Of a stretch of 64,000 nucleotides of DNA, positions 33,077 through 41,860 are shown piece after piece. Every line of letters begins with the position of its first letter. Within the stretch, counting starts at the first letter, position 1. The notes under the pieces are model-generated. The model ran no database searches and had not been told where the DNA came from. It saw nothing but the letters and a program-made list of their open reading frames with translations. The translations under genes were made by a program, and so were the position numbers. The DNA comes from an uncultured Eubacteriales bacterium (lineage in GTDB: Bacteria > Bacillota > Clostridia > Oscillospirales > UBA644). The stretch is from contig URFZ01000010.1 of assembly GCA_900547165.1 (NCBI GenBank), positions 1 through 64,000 on the forward strand. Direction: 5' to 3'.

Positions 33077-33462
33077 CAAACGCGAAATTTCAGCATCTTG
33101 GCTTTGCCACGCCCGACATCGACGCAACGGTGAAGTTTTATACGGAAGATCTCGGTTTCGATGTTATTCACAGAACCGCGACGCCCGACGGTCTGACTCC
33201 CATTGTCTTTATCCGCAACGGGGCGATGACCTACGAAGTTTACGAGGATAAAACTCTTTCCGCAGAGGCGGCGAAAAAGCCCGACCATGTTGCTTACGAC
33301 TCAACGGATATCGAAGAGGACTACAAAAAAGCGGTTGACGGCGGATATAAAATAACGACGAGCGGTATCGAGGGCATTCCGACCGTGTTCGACAACGGCG
33401 TTCGTTATTTCAAGATTGCGGGGCCGAGCGGAGAAGAAGTAGAGTTCTGCCAGATTCTTTAA
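33070..33462 (+). CDS. VOC-family (glyoxalase-like) protein
   Basis: The 130-residue protein folds as paired beta-alpha-beta-beta-beta units: FQHLGFATPDIDATVKFYTE is the first, DHVAYDSTDIEEDYKKAV the second. Metal ligands are plausible at His9, Glu near 57 (TYEVYE), His near 75 and the C-terminal Glu (EEVEFCQ), the lactoylglutathione lyase arrangement. Substrate unknown; members include glyoxalase I, dioxygenases and epimerases. The start lies inside the end of the YjjG-type gene with GGAGG upstream, so they are coupled. The DUF4091 lipoprotein gene follows 24 nt later. Confidence 0.85.
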   Translation: MLTNAKFQHLGFATPDIDATVKFYTEDLGFDVIHRTATPDGLTPIVFIRNGAMTYEVYEDKTLSAEAAKKPDHVAYDSTDIEEDYKKAVDGGYKITTSGIEGIPTVFDNGVRYFKIAGPSGEEVEFCQIL

Positions 33463-33486
33463 TCATTTTTAACGGAGGAAAAACCA

Positions 33487-36183
33487 ATGAAAAAAATTAC
33501 GGCGGGCGTCCTGCTCGCGGCTCTTTGCGCGACGCTTTTCGCGTCCTGCGCCATCTACAGGGTTCCTGAGGATCTCCGCGTCGCGGTCTTTGACAACCTG
33601 ACGAAGATACGCAGAGAGGAAAAGCTTCCGATAGCGGCGGAAAGCGAGCTTTCCGTAAGCCTTGCGCGAAACGAGAGAGAGGGAATGCAGTTCGTGCTGA
33701 GCAGCGCGACGCAGGATTTCAAAGTCAAAAACGTTACTGTAAGCGACCTTGCAAACGATAACGGCAGCGCAGTTCTTCCCGCGTCGGATATTTCCGTTTA
33801 CCGTCAGCATTATATGTACATCGATGTGCATTATTATACATATAACGGCTATCCCGACGGCTACTATCCCGACGCGCTTATCGAGCAGAAATACGACCTT
33901 GCTCATTATGCGGACGGTCTGCCCGTTGCAAAGGGCGACAATCAGGGATACTGGCTGACGGTCAAAGCCGGAAAGGGGCTTCCCGCAGGCAGATACACGG
34001 GAAAAGTGACGGTTGAGACCGATATTAAAACGCTTGAGATTCCCGTGACCTGCACCGTTTGGGATTTTGATATTCCCGACGAAGTGCATTTCAAAAACGC
34101 TTATGCGCTCTACGGGTTGAACGATTACGAAGGACAGCGCGCCCAGTATTACGATTTTCTGAAAGAATACAGGCTTACGGGCTTTTATCTGCCTGTCAAC
34201 GAGGAGGATTACCGCGTTTACAAATCGACGGACGATTACCTTTCGGTGCTTCCGAATGTTGACAATAACCTGACGACCTCGGCGTTCTTCAACCTGGGTT
34301 ACCGAAGAGTTAACAAAATGGTTTGGACCTGTTCGGACTGCGGCCACGAGGAAGTCACGGACAGCCTTTCGGACGATTTCGTTTGTCCCGACTGCGGTGC
34401 GGACGCGGAAAAATTCCAAAACTGGATATGCCGCAATTGCAGAACATATTATACGGGCAGAACGCTTCCCGAAGACTATGTCTGCAAGACCTGCGGTGCG
34501 GAAAACGGAGGAAAATACTGCGATTACTGCGGAGCGCTTTATTCAAAAAGCGAGGCGCCGTCAAGCGATGTTTGCCCGAAATGCGGTCACGAAGACCTGA
34601 ACAATACATTCAAGCAATATAAACAGCATTATTTCAACGAAGATTTCAAGGAAACACTTGCAGAGCTTGCAAAAACGAACCTTAACGGCAAGATGTATGC
34701 GCTGACGCACGACGAGCCGAAATACCAGCTCGGTCCGAATTGGGCAAACGATGTGCTTCAATTCAACGGCGATGTCAACCGCGAATTGCCGTGGATTACA
34801 AGCGTTGTCACCTTCGACGACAAGCTTCCGACGGCGGGCAGTTCGGACGGACAAAAAGTCAGATACCTGCCCGGCGCATGGTGCATAAAGCCCTCGAATT
34901 TTGTTGAGGGCGACACGGAAGACCTGCACAAGCACGGGCAGGAACTGTGGTTCTATACCTGCAACTGGCCGACCTATCCCGCGATAAACACGCACATAGA
35001 CTCCTATTCCTCAGCTGCAAGAATACTGCATTGGATAGAATACGACTATGATATAGACGGTTACTTCTGCTACGCCGCGACATCTGCGGACAGAGGCACA
35101 AACGCCGAGCATCCCGACCCGAACCCGTGGATAAATCCCTATGCGCATCTCGCGGGAAGCGGAGACGGAAACGAGGCGGCTTCCGACCCTGCGGGTGACG
35201 GATACCTGATAATGATAGGCAAAGAGGGCGACGGCATAATCGACGACAACGTTCCCGTTCCGACGATAAGACTTGAAGTTATGCGCGACGGAATGGAAGA
35301 TTATGAATATCTGTGGCTTTATGAGCAAAAACTGAATGCCCTTATAGAAAAATACAACCTCGATATCACGGCCGACGACGCGCTTCAAATGTTCTTTGCG
35401 GGACTTTACAAGGACACGGCGGATTGGTCTCTCGACACGCAAAGGCTTTATTATACAAGAGAAAAACTCGCCGAACTTATCACGGCGGACGACGACTTCA
35501 TCTGCTTCCTTGACGCAAACGCGAAAGAGGGCGTTATAAGCATTTTCACAAACGGAAACGAGACCGTAAAAGTAAACGGCAAGACCGTGAGCGGCGAAAA
35601 CGGCAGATACAAAGTAAATGTGACGGTTGACGAAACGCTTTATCTTAACGAATTTACCGTTTCGGTCGGAAACAAAGAAAGAACGCTTTTCGTTTTTCCC
35701 GACAAACTGAATGCAGTGGAAACGCTTGTCACGGTTGACGGAAACGAAGCGGCGATAGCGGCAGCGAACAAAAAAGCCGTCGTAACGGCAACGAACGGAA
35801 AGATCACGGCGCAACTGACTGAGAAAGGTAAGTATTTTGACATACCCGTTTCGGCAATAAACACGAATGTCGATCTTTCGAAATACACGCATATCAGAAT
35901 GAGAATTTCACAGAACGGTTCAGAGATGACAGATGAACTTATCATCGGTTTCAGATCAAGTTTTTCGACTTATGAACTGACGGTGGAAAAGACCGAATCG
36001 GGAACATATGTAGATATTCCGATGACGGAGACTTTCATCAACAATGCTCTGAAAAAGAAACCTCGGACAATAAGAATAACTCCCGCAATCGAAAAAGAGA
36101 TGACAATAACGGTTTCTGATATCCAGCTGATAAACAAAACCGCACAAGATCCTAAACTCAAAGAAAACGCAGGAATTAAATAA
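33487..36183 (+). CDS. DUF4091 lipoprotein with internal zinc ribbons
   Basis: The 898-residue protein has a lipoprotein signal with lipobox FASC (Cys near 20). An N-terminal beta domain (about 30-200) leads into a GH123-like barrel ending in the DUF4091 signature IRLEVMRDGMEDYEYLWLYE (near 597-616); the LTHDEP segment (near 404) has the Asp-Glu pair expected of the catalytic site. Residues about 281-366 hold six CxxC knuckles (CSDC, CPDC, CRNC, CKTC, CDYC, CPKC), enough for three zinc ribbons, inserted in the barrel. A C-terminal beta-rich part (about 670-880) may bind carbohydrate. Probably a surface glycan hydrolase with an unusual insert. ATG 33487 follows ACGGAGG. Confidence 0.82.
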   Translation: MKKITAGVLLAALCATLFASCAIYRVPEDLRVAVFDNLTKIRREEKLPIAAESELSVSLARNEREGMQFVLSSATQDFKVKNVTVSDLANDNGSAVLPASDISVYRQHYMYIDVHYYTYNGYPDGYYPDALIEQKYDLAHYADGLPVAKGDNQGYWLTVKAGKGLPAGRYTGKVTVETDIKTLEIPVTCTVWDFDIPDEVHFKNAYALYGLNDYEGQRAQYYDFLKEYRLTGFYLPVNEEDYRVYKSTDDYLSVLPNVDNNLTTSAFFNLGYRRVNKMVWTCSDCGHEEVTDSLSDDFVCPDCGADAEKFQNWICRNCRTYYTGRTLPEDYVCKTCGAENGGKYCDYCGALYSKSEAPSSDVCPKCGHEDLNNTFKQYKQHYFNEDFKETLAELAKTNLNGKMYALTHDEPKYQLGPNWANDVLQFNGDVNRELPWITSVVTFDDKLPTAGSSDGQKVRYLPGAWCIKPSNFVEGDTEDLHKHGQELWFYTCNWPTYPAINTHIDSYSSAARILHWIEYDYDIDGYFCYAATSADRGTNAEHPDPNPWINPYAHLAGSGDGNEAASDPAGDGYLIMIGKEGDGIIDDNVPVPTIRLEVMRDGMEDYEYLWLYEQKLNALIEKYNLDITADDALQMFFAGLYKDTADWSLDTQRLYYTREKLAELITADDDFICFLDANAKEGVISIFTNGNETVKVNGKTVSGENGRYKVNVTVDETLYLNEFTVSVGNKERTLFVFPDKLNAVETLVTVDGNEAAIAAANKKAVVTATNGKITAQLTEKGKYFDIPVSAINTNVDLSKYTHIRMRISQNGSEMTDELIIGFRSSFSTYELTVEKTESGTYVDIPMTETFINNALKKKPRTIRITPAIEKEMTITVSDIQLINKTAQDPKLKENAGIK

Positions 36184-36227
36184 GACAGAATATCCCGACG
36201 CGAAAAAGCGTCGGGATATTCTGTCTT
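36182..36227. terminator. Bidirectional terminator between convergent genes
   Basis: A 20-bp perfect stem (36182-36201 with 36208-36227) with a six-base loop begins at the DUF4091 stop codon and ends 13 nt before the stop of the minus-strand ATPase gene. T-tracts are short on both sides. Confidence 0.75.
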
Positions 36228-36240
36228 TGATTCGGAAAGA

Positions 36241-36816
36241 CTATTTCAAATAAACGGATTCCGCATTCAGCAGAGCGGCTTCATCCTCGATGTGAGTGAC
36301 AACGACGACAAGTTCGTTTTTTGCCTTTTCCCGCAATGCGGCTGCAAGCACGCGCCGATTTTCTTCATCAAGGCCAGTGAACGGTTCGTCGGCAAGAATA
36401 ATATCGCTTTCGGGAGCCAACGCACGGGCGGCGGCAACTCGGCGGCACATACCCCCGCTCATTTCATCGGGGTAACGGTCGGCGTCGTTTTCAAGACCGA
36501 GAGAAGAAAGTACGGCAAGCGCCTTTTCTTTTGCTTCGGTAGTGTTTCCGAGCGCAAGCGCGACATTTTCTTTTGCTGTGCGCCAGGGAAGCAGTCTGTC
36601 TTCCTGAAAAATGAATGTAATGCGTTTGTTCTCAAAGCCCTCAAGACTTCCGTTTTTAGGCTTTTCAAGTCCCGCGATAAGACGCAGAACGGTTGTTTTT
36701 CCGAGACCGGAAGCGCCGAAAAGACAAACAGCTCCTTTTTGCGGGAGCGAAAGAGAAAAGTCTTTCAACACGAGCTTATCACCGTAAGAAAAGTCAATGT
36801 GTTTCAGTTCGTACAT
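36241..36816 (-). CDS. ABC importer ATPase, SsuB/TauB type
   Basis: The 191-residue ATPase is short but complete: Walker A FGASGLGKTT (near 34-43), Q-loop FIFQEDRLLPWRT (the LLPW after the Q-loop is typical of nitrate/sulfonate/taurine systems), signature MSGGMCRRVAAARAL with a Met in place of the usual Gln, Walker B IILADEPFTGLD and the H-loop VVTHIEDEA. It overlaps the permease gene by 23 nt and is the last gene of the minus-strand operon. It powers uptake with the permease and lipoprotein encoded just upstream. Confidence 0.92.
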   Translation of the reverse strand: MYELKHIDFSYGDKLVLKDFSLSLPQKGAVCLFGASGLGKTTVLRLIAGLEKPKNGSLEGFENKRITFIFQEDRLLPWRTAKENVALALGNTTEAKEKALAVLSSLGLENDADRYPDEMSGGMCRRVAAARALAPESDIILADEPFTGLDEENRRVLAAALREKAKNELVVVVTHIEDEAALLNAESVYLK

Positions 36817-37561
36817 TCTTTTTCTTGCCCCCTTTCAGCAGCCGAAGCATAAGTTTTTCAAGCAACACGCTGATTATTATAACAACAACGGTATAAGCGA
36901 TAACTTCCGCAGTTTCGAGATTGAGTTTTGACGAATAGAGTTCATCGCCTATCGAGCGGTCGGGACGGCAGATAACTTCCGCCGCGACACCTGATTTCCA
37001 CGCGAAGCCGAGCGCCGTTCTGCACGCGCTGACGGCATAGGGTTTAACGGAGGGGAGCCAGACTTCGGAAAACGTTCCGCGCCCTCCGAAACGGTATATT
37101 CGAGCAACTTCAAGCAGTTTGCGGTCGGTTTGGTTTATTCCCTCCGCAACATTTGCGCAAACGAGAGGCACGACCATCAAAAAAGAAATAAAGACGGGCA
37201 GCAGGTCGGTTTTTATCCACACAAGCGCAAGGATTATAAATGAGGCAACAGGCGCGGCTTTGACGATATGAAGTATCGGCGCAAGCAAAGTTTTTGCGAT
37301 TTTGGAATTGTGCATAAGCACCGCAAGCAGACCTCCTACGCAGACACCTGAGAAAAAGCCCGCCGTTATACGTAAAAGAGAAAGTCCGGCCGCAAGCCAA
37401 AACTCGGAAGTTTTAATTTTTTCGAGAAGCGTTGCAAGGACTTTGAGCGGGGACGGCAACAGCAGTTCAAGCCCTATTGTATATGAAGCAAAAGCCCAAA
37501 CGGCGATCCAGAAAACGAGGACCGCCGCAGAGAGAAATATTTTTTTAACCTTAGCCGACAT
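36794..37561 (-). CDS. ABC importer permease, SsuC/TauC type
   Basis: This protein of about 255 residues has six membrane helices and the EAA-type cytoplasmic loop (DRKLLEVARIYRFGG followed by VWLPSVKPYAVSACRTALGFAWKSGVAAE), the characteristic helicase-like coupling loop for nitrate/sulfonate/taurine importers. LLPSPLKVLATL near the N-terminus is the usual lead-in. Start 37561 lies inside the end of the binding-protein gene and keeps the first helix at residues 9-29; an ATG-less extension to 37609 is possible but unlikely. Two copies would form the channel. Confidence 0.9.
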   Translation of the reverse strand: MSAKVKKIFLSAAVLVFWIAVWAFASYTIGLELLLPSPLKVLATLLEKIKTSEFWLAAGLSLLRITAGFFSGVCVGGLLAVLMHNSKIAKTLLAPILHIVKAAPVASFIILALVWIKTDLLPVFISFLMVVPLVCANVAEGINQTDRKLLEVARIYRFGGRGTFSEVWLPSVKPYAVSACRTALGFAWKSGVAAEVICRPDRSIGDELYSSKLNLETAEVIAYTVVVIIISVLLEKLMLRLLKGGKKKNVRTETH

Positions 37562-38576
37562 ACCAGAAACCGCTCTCGGGCATTGCTCCGCCGATACTTG
37601 TCGGGTCAAGTTCGAAAAGTGCCTTGAAATAATCGGTTATCGCCTTTTCGCATTCGGAGCCCGGAATAAACGTTATCGCGCATTTCGGAATGGCTTTTTC
37701 GGCAACAGCCGCGGAGCCGACTATTTTATATGTTTCGCAAAGCGCCGCAACGCCTGACACGTCGGAATTTGCCCTTTCAACTCTTTCTTTGTATTCTTCA
37801 AGGAATTTGTCAACCGCGGCTTTATTATTTTCGACGTAATCTGCTTTTGCGATAACGCAGCCCATATAAACATTACCCTCTTTGCCGAGGTCTTTCCAAA
37901 TATCGCCTATGCTTAAAGCGGTGCGAAGTCCCTCGACCTTTGCGCAGGCGGTGGTCAGAAACGGTTCGGGCACGAGCGCGACTTCGGCATCTCCCTTTGC
38001 AAGCAGAGATACAAGTTCGCTGTTTTCGGCAACGAATTTAAGTGTCACGTCATTATCGGGGTCACTGCCGTTCGCGGAAAGAACCGCACGAAGAACGTAT
38101 TCGGGGTTTGCGCCCTCACCCGTGGAATAGATGGTTTTTCCTTTGAGGTCGGCAACGGTCTTTACAGAATCGCCCTTTTCGGCAATGTAAAGCACGCAGC
38201 CGGTGTTTATCGCAAGCATTTTGACGTTTCCGTTCAGTTTTGCGTAAAGTTTTGCCGCAAGGTTTGTGGGAACGGACGCAATGTTCATCTCTCCGTTTGC
38301 GAACCTGGAAACTATTTCGTCGGGAGAAGTCGCTACGGAAAAAGTATATTCGTTTGCGGTTTTCTTTTCGTCGCTTTGTCCCATAAGATACGCCATGCCG
38401 ATACCCGTCGGACCGGAGATGCACCCGATATTCATTTTCACACTCTCATAAGTCTCCGTCGTGGGTTCGGAAGCCGTGGAAGCCGTTGTGGGCTCATCGT
38501 TTTTCGCACACGCGGCAAAGAATGCGGCGCAAAGCGCGAAAACAAGCACAGCTGCAAGCAGTTTTTTAATTTTCAT
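37551..38576 (-). CDS. ABC importer substrate-binding lipoprotein
   Basis: The 341-residue lipoprotein has lipobox FAAC (Cys near 23) and a Thr/Glu-rich linker. The mature part is a type II periplasmic-binding fold of the NMT1/SsuA kind: NIGCISGPTGIGMAYLM, PDEIVSRFANGEMNIASVPTN, TVADLKGKTIYSTGEGANPE and VALVPEPFLTTA. Its ligand may be a sulfonate, a pyrimidine such as the thiamine precursor, or another small anion; residues do not decide. ATG 38576 follows GGAG at eight bases. It starts 5 nt after the Crp/Fnr gene stop, so regulator and transporter share a transcript. Confidence 0.88.
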   Translation of the reverse strand: MKIKKLLAAVLVFALCAAFFAACAKNDEPTTASTASEPTTETYESVKMNIGCISGPTGIGMAYLMGQSDEKKTANEYTFSVATSPDEIVSRFANGEMNIASVPTNLAAKLYAKLNGNVKMLAINTGCVLYIAEKGDSVKTVADLKGKTIYSTGEGANPEYVLRAVLSANGSDPDNDVTLKFVAENSELVSLLAKGDAEVALVPEPFLTTACAKVEGLRTALSIGDIWKDLGKEGNVYMGCVIAKADYVENNKAAVDKFLEEYKERVERANSDVSGVAALCETYKIVGSAAVAEKAIPKCAITFIPGSECEKAITDYFKALFELDPTSIGGAMPESGFWYVG

Positions 38577-38581
38577 ACATA

Positions 38582-39190
38582 TCACTCCAAAATATATATT
38601 GTCTTTTTGTCACGACGAACGGCGCCGCTGCTTTCAAGTTCCGCAAGAGCGCGATAAAGTCCTGCGCGGCTCATGCCGAGAATAGACGCAAGGTCTTTGA
38701 GACTGAAATTCAGTTTATAAACGCCGTTGTTCGCTCTTTCGGAAAGAAAGCGCATAAGTATTTCGGCTTTGCTGCCGACCTCGCCGGAGCGCGTTTCGTA
38801 AAGCTGCCCTATCCGCTCACTCAGATACCGCAGAAAGCTCGCACTCGCCGACGAGTTTTTTTCCATAATTTCTATAACGGACTTATACGGAAGAAAAGCG
38901 GCGATGCATTTTGTATAAGCCACAAACGTCGCGTTGAAGCCTTTGTCTCCGCTGAAAAACATCTCCGCGCCGTAAACGTCACCTTTTTCAAGCGTCCGTA
39001 TGCGGCTGCCGTCAACTCTCAAAGACACGGCTTTGCCGGAGATAAGAACGCCTATCCCTTTATTTTCATCGACGGTCGAATATATTTTTTCACCTTTTTC
39101 AAAGGTTTTCCCCTCAAATTCGACGTCCTCCGCTCGAACAGAGCCCCCTTTGAACAAAAAAAGTTTATTCAGAAGGTCTTCGGGTCTCAT
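38582..39190 (-). CDS. Crp/Fnr-family regulator
   Basis: The 202-residue protein has a cyclic-nucleotide-like beta barrel (GEKIYSTVDENKGIGVLISG to KGDVYGAEMFF), a long dimer helix and a winged helix LKDLASILGMSRAGLYRALAELE. The arginine that contacts cAMP phosphate in Crp is not evident, and there are no clustered Cys for a Fe-S cluster as in Fnr, so it resembles the ligand-unknown clostridial group seen beside transporters. Residues are in order and the start ATG follows GAGG. As first gene of the four-gene importer operon it probably regulates uptake of the same substrate. Confidence 0.9.
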   Translation of the reverse strand: MRPEDLLNKLFLFKGGSVRAEDVEFEGKTFEKGEKIYSTVDENKGIGVLISGKAVSLRVDGSRIRTLEKGDVYGAEMFFSGDKGFNATFVAYTKCIAAFLPYKSVIEIMEKNSSASASFLRYLSERIGQLYETRSGEVGSKAEILMRFLSERANNGVYKLNFSLKDLASILGMSRAGLYRALAELESSGAVRRDKKTIYILE

Positions 39191-39721
39191 GCCAATATCC
39201 TCACATTCCGGCGCTTAAATACCCGAAAAGCCGAATGCGTAACTTTCCCGCCGATGCCCGAAGATAACATACGTCGAAAATGTTTTTACGCACAAAAGCG
39301 CGTCGCCGTTTTTTCTCAGAACAAAAAAACAGCGCCCGCCGCGATTTTTCAACGGAATCTTTCGGAACAGGCAACAAAAAGTCCGAGAGCAAAATCCGTC
39401 TTTCGAAAAATGACGTCGGGAGACCAAAATTCAGCAAACTCATGAAATAAACGCCATTGTTTATTTTATATGTTATTATATCAGATTTTCAAACTTTTTT
39501 CAATCCCTGTGATATGGTTTTTATGTTTTTATATATTTCAGTAGAAATCCTGCCACAATTCGACAAATCAAATTAAACATTTTTTTATACATACATTTCA
39601 CAAATCAATTTTTTTCACTTTTCGGACAAAAATAACTGCCGAACAGGCGTCAGCCGTGCCGGCAAGATTCCGAACGGAAAGAGACAAAAAAGCAAAGTTT
39701 CAAAAAATTCGATTTTTGCGG
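39191..39721. other. 530-bp AT-rich gap without a recognisable gene
   Basis: Short frames on both strands lack ribosome sites and resemble nothing I know. On minus, TTGAAA and TATAAA-like boxes near 39460-39495 could be the promoter of the Crp/Fnr operon, leaving a leader of about 270 nt. No Crp-type TGTGA dyad was found. Confidence 0.4.
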
Positions 39722-39750
39722 TTGACAAAGAGGGCTGTATTTGGTATAAT
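39722..39750 (+). promoter_or_regulatory. Promoter of the ribosomal protein operon
   Basis: TTGACA (39722-39727), 17-bp spacer and TGG-TATAAT (39745-39750): a full consensus promoter. Confidence 0.92.
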
Positions 39751-39754
39751 TAAT

Positions 39755-39840
39755 CTGCCGCACGAATCAGGCAGGGGTTATTATGCCCCTACGCAAGACC
39801 CGGGGAGGCGCCTGTGCCGGCGAGACTTATTATAAGAGGT
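39755..39840 (+). ncRNA. Ribosomal protein L21 leader
   Basis: The leader folds as CTGCC (39755-39759) with GGCAG (39770-39774), then AGGGG with CCCCT (39773-39777 with 39786-39790), followed by an unpaired CGCAAGACCCGGGGAGG segment and a GC-rich GCGCC-TGTGCCGGCG piece. This layout and its place just before rplU fit the L21 autoregulatory leader of Firmicutes, where excess L21 is thought to bind its own mRNA. Position is clear; family assignment is from memory of the motif. Confidence 0.65.
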
Positions 39841-39846
39841 AAAAGT

Positions 39847-40158
39847 ATGTACGCAGTAATCGTGACCGGCGGCAAGCAGTACAAAGTGTCCGAAGGAGAC
39901 ACTCTGTTCATCGAAAAGCTTGATGCCGAAGCAGGTTCCGAGGTAACCTTTGACAAAGTTCTTCTGGTTGCCGACGGTGAAAAAATCACGGCAGGCGCAC
40001 CCTATGTTGAGGGCGCTACCGTAGAAGCCAAACTCGAAAAGAACGGAAAAGGCAAAAAGATCCGTGTTTTCAAGTACAAGGCAAAGAAAAACGAACGCAA
40101 AAAGATCGGCCACAGACAGCCTTATTCCAAGGTTACCGTGACCGCTGTTAAGTTTTAA
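39847..40158 (+). CDS. rplU: 50S ribosomal protein L21
   Basis: The 103-residue protein has the L21 start MYAVIVTGGKQYKVSEGD and the C-terminal basic stretch KRIR-type (KGKKIRVFKYKAKKNERKK followed by GHRQPYSKV) that binds 23S rRNA. ATG 39847 follows AGAGG after the leader; an upstream in-frame ATG falls inside the leader structure. It is directly followed by rpmA after 22 nt, without the prp protease gene that separates them in most Firmicutes. Confidence 0.97.
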   Translation: MYAVIVTGGKQYKVSEGDTLFIEKLDAEAGSEVTFDKVLLVADGEKITAGAPYVEGATVEAKLEKNGKGKKIRVFKYKAKKNERKKIGHRQPYSKVTVTAVKF

Positions 40159-40180
40159 TCGAAGGGTGGAGGTGTTCTGA

Positions 40181-40441
40181 ATGGCTCATAAGAAAGGTGT
40201 CGGCTCGACCAAAAACGGCAGAGATTCCGAGTCCAAACGTCTCGGTGCAAAAAAGGCTGACGGACAGTTTGCTCTTGCGGGCAATATTCTCGTAAGACAG
40301 AGAGGCACAAAGATCCATCCGGGTCTGAATGTCGGCAAGGGTTCCGATGACACTCTCTTTGCTCTCGTTGACGGCACGGTTAAATTCGAGCGCGTCGGCA
40401 AGGACAGAAAGAAAGTAAGCGTTTACGAAATCGAGCAATAA
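40181..40441 (+). CDS. rpmA: 50S ribosomal protein L27, form without N-terminal extension
   Basis: The 86-residue L27 begins MAHKKGVGSTKNGRDSESK, the short form in which the basic N-terminus reaching the peptidyl transferase centre is made directly. Most Firmicutes encode a longer L27 whose leader is cleaved by the Prp protease. Here a TGA lies immediately before ATG 40181 in frame, so no extension is possible. A strong GGTGGAGG site precedes the start. GKGSDDTLFALVDGTVKFE confirms the family. Confidence 0.97.
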   Translation: MAHKKGVGSTKNGRDSESKRLGAKKADGQFALAGNILVRQRGTKIHPGLNVGKGSDDTLFALVDGTVKFERVGKDRKKVSVYEIEQ

Positions 40442-40468
40442 GATTTTGTAACGGACAAAAAGCAAACA

Positions 40469-40508
40469 AGAGATGCCTTACATAAAAGTAAAGCATCTCT
40501 GTTTTTTT
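40469..40508 (+). terminator. Intrinsic terminator after rpmA
   Basis: AGAGATGCCTTAC (40469-40481) pairs with 40488-40500 with one mismatch, followed by seven Ts. obgE follows 70 nt later and may be expressed by read-through. Confidence 0.8.
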
Positions 40509-40577
40509 AACGGCGGTCTGCTTGCGGGCGGAAATGTACCCGAACATGGAAAGGACTGCCCTATCGGAGGATTTTAT

Positions 40578-41855
40578 ATGTTTGCCGATCAAACAAAATT
40601 ATATGTCAAAGCCGGCGACGGCGGCGACGGCGCGGTTGCGTTCCACCGTGAAAAATACGTTGCGGCGGGAGGTCCCGACGGCGGCGACGGCGGCAAGGGC
40701 GGCGATATCGTCTTTCAGGTTGACACAAACCTGAACACTCTTATCGAACTCCGCTATAAGCACAAATTCGTTGCGCAGAACGGCGAAAACGGCAAAGGCG
40801 GCAAGATGTTCGGGAAAAGCGGAGAAGACCGCATAATAAAAGTTCCGAGAGGAACTCTTATCAAAGACGCGCAGACGGGAAAAGTCATCAAGGACATGAG
40901 CGACGACGAACCGTTTGTATGCTGTCGCGGAGGCAAAGGCGGTTGGGGCAACAGACATTTTGCCACGCCGACAAGACAGTGCCCGCGCTTTGCAAAACCG
41001 GGAATACCGGGCGAAGAAAGAGAAATAATTCTTGAACTGAAACTCATTGCCGATATTGGGCTTATCGGTTTTCCGAACGTCGGAAAATCAACGCTGCTTT
41101 CCGTTGTGAGCGCGGCACGTCCGAAAATCGCAAACTATCACTTCACAACGCTTGCACCGAATCTCGGGGTGGTTCGTCTTGACGAGGAAAAAAGCTTCGT
41201 TATGGCGGATATTCCGGGCATAATAGAGGGCGCCGCGGATGGCGCGGGTCTCGGACACGCCTTTTTGCGCCACATCGAAAGATGCCGTCTGCTTGTTCAT
41301 ATTGTGGACATTTCGGGCAGCGAGGGACGCGACCCCGTTGAAGATTTCAAAATAATCAACTCGGAGTTGAAGCGATTTTCAGAAAAACTTGCGGAGTGTC
41401 CGCAGGTAGTCGTTGGCAACAAGACAGACCTTGTGACGGATGAAAAGGTCAGAGAAGATTTCCGTGAATTTATCGTTTCGCAGGGCTTGGACTATTACGA
41501 AATGTCCGCCGCAACGCATACGGGAACAAAAGAACTGATGTATGCGCTTTACGAAAAAGTTTCGGCATTGCCCGCGGTAAAGGTCTACGAACCGGAAGCG
41601 GACGAGATAACGGAAGAAGACCTGAAAGAGCGCGACAACGCCGTAACGATAACAAAAGTCGGAGATATCTTCTGCGTGGAGGGCGAATGGCTTCGCCGCA
41701 TAATGCGAGGGTGCAACTTCGACGATTACGAATCGCTTCAATATTTCCAGAAAGTGCTGAGAATATCGGGCGTTATCGAAAAACTCGTTGAGGCGGGAGT
41801 AAAAGAAAACGACACGGTAGATATTTACGGATTTGAATTCGATTTCGTTTATTGA
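40578..41855 (+). CDS. obgE: Obg-family GTPase
   Basis: The 425-residue GTPase assists 50S ribosome assembly and links to stress and cell-cycle control. It has the Gly-rich Obg fold (AGDGGDGAVAFHREKYV, GGPDGGDGGKGGD), then a G domain with G1 GFPNVGKSTLL (near 164), G3 DIPGIIEGA, G4 NKTDL and G5 SAATHTG, and a C-terminal OCT domain (DNAVTITKVGDIFCVEG, DIYGFEFDFVY). ATG 40578 follows ATCGGAGG; the frame from 40473 runs through the terminator and is not coding. Its place after rplU-rpmA is the conserved order. Confidence 0.97.
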   Translation: MFADQTKLYVKAGDGGDGAVAFHREKYVAAGGPDGGDGGKGGDIVFQVDTNLNTLIELRYKHKFVAQNGENGKGGKMFGKSGEDRIIKVPRGTLIKDAQTGKVIKDMSDDEPFVCCRGGKGGWGNRHFATPTRQCPRFAKPGIPGEEREIILELKLIADIGLIGFPNVGKSTLLSVVSAARPKIANYHFTTLAPNLGVVRLDEEKSFVMADIPGIIEGAADGAGLGHAFLRHIERCRLLVHIVDISGSEGRDPVEDFKIINSELKRFSEKLAECPQVVVGNKTDLVTDEKVREDFREFIVSQGLDYYEMSAATHTGTKELMYALYEKVSALPAVKVYEPEADEITEEDLKERDNAVTITKVGDIFCVEGEWLRRIMRGCNFDDYESLQYFQKVLRISGVIEKLVEAGVKENDTVDIYGFEFDFVY

Positions 41856-41860
41856 TTGAT

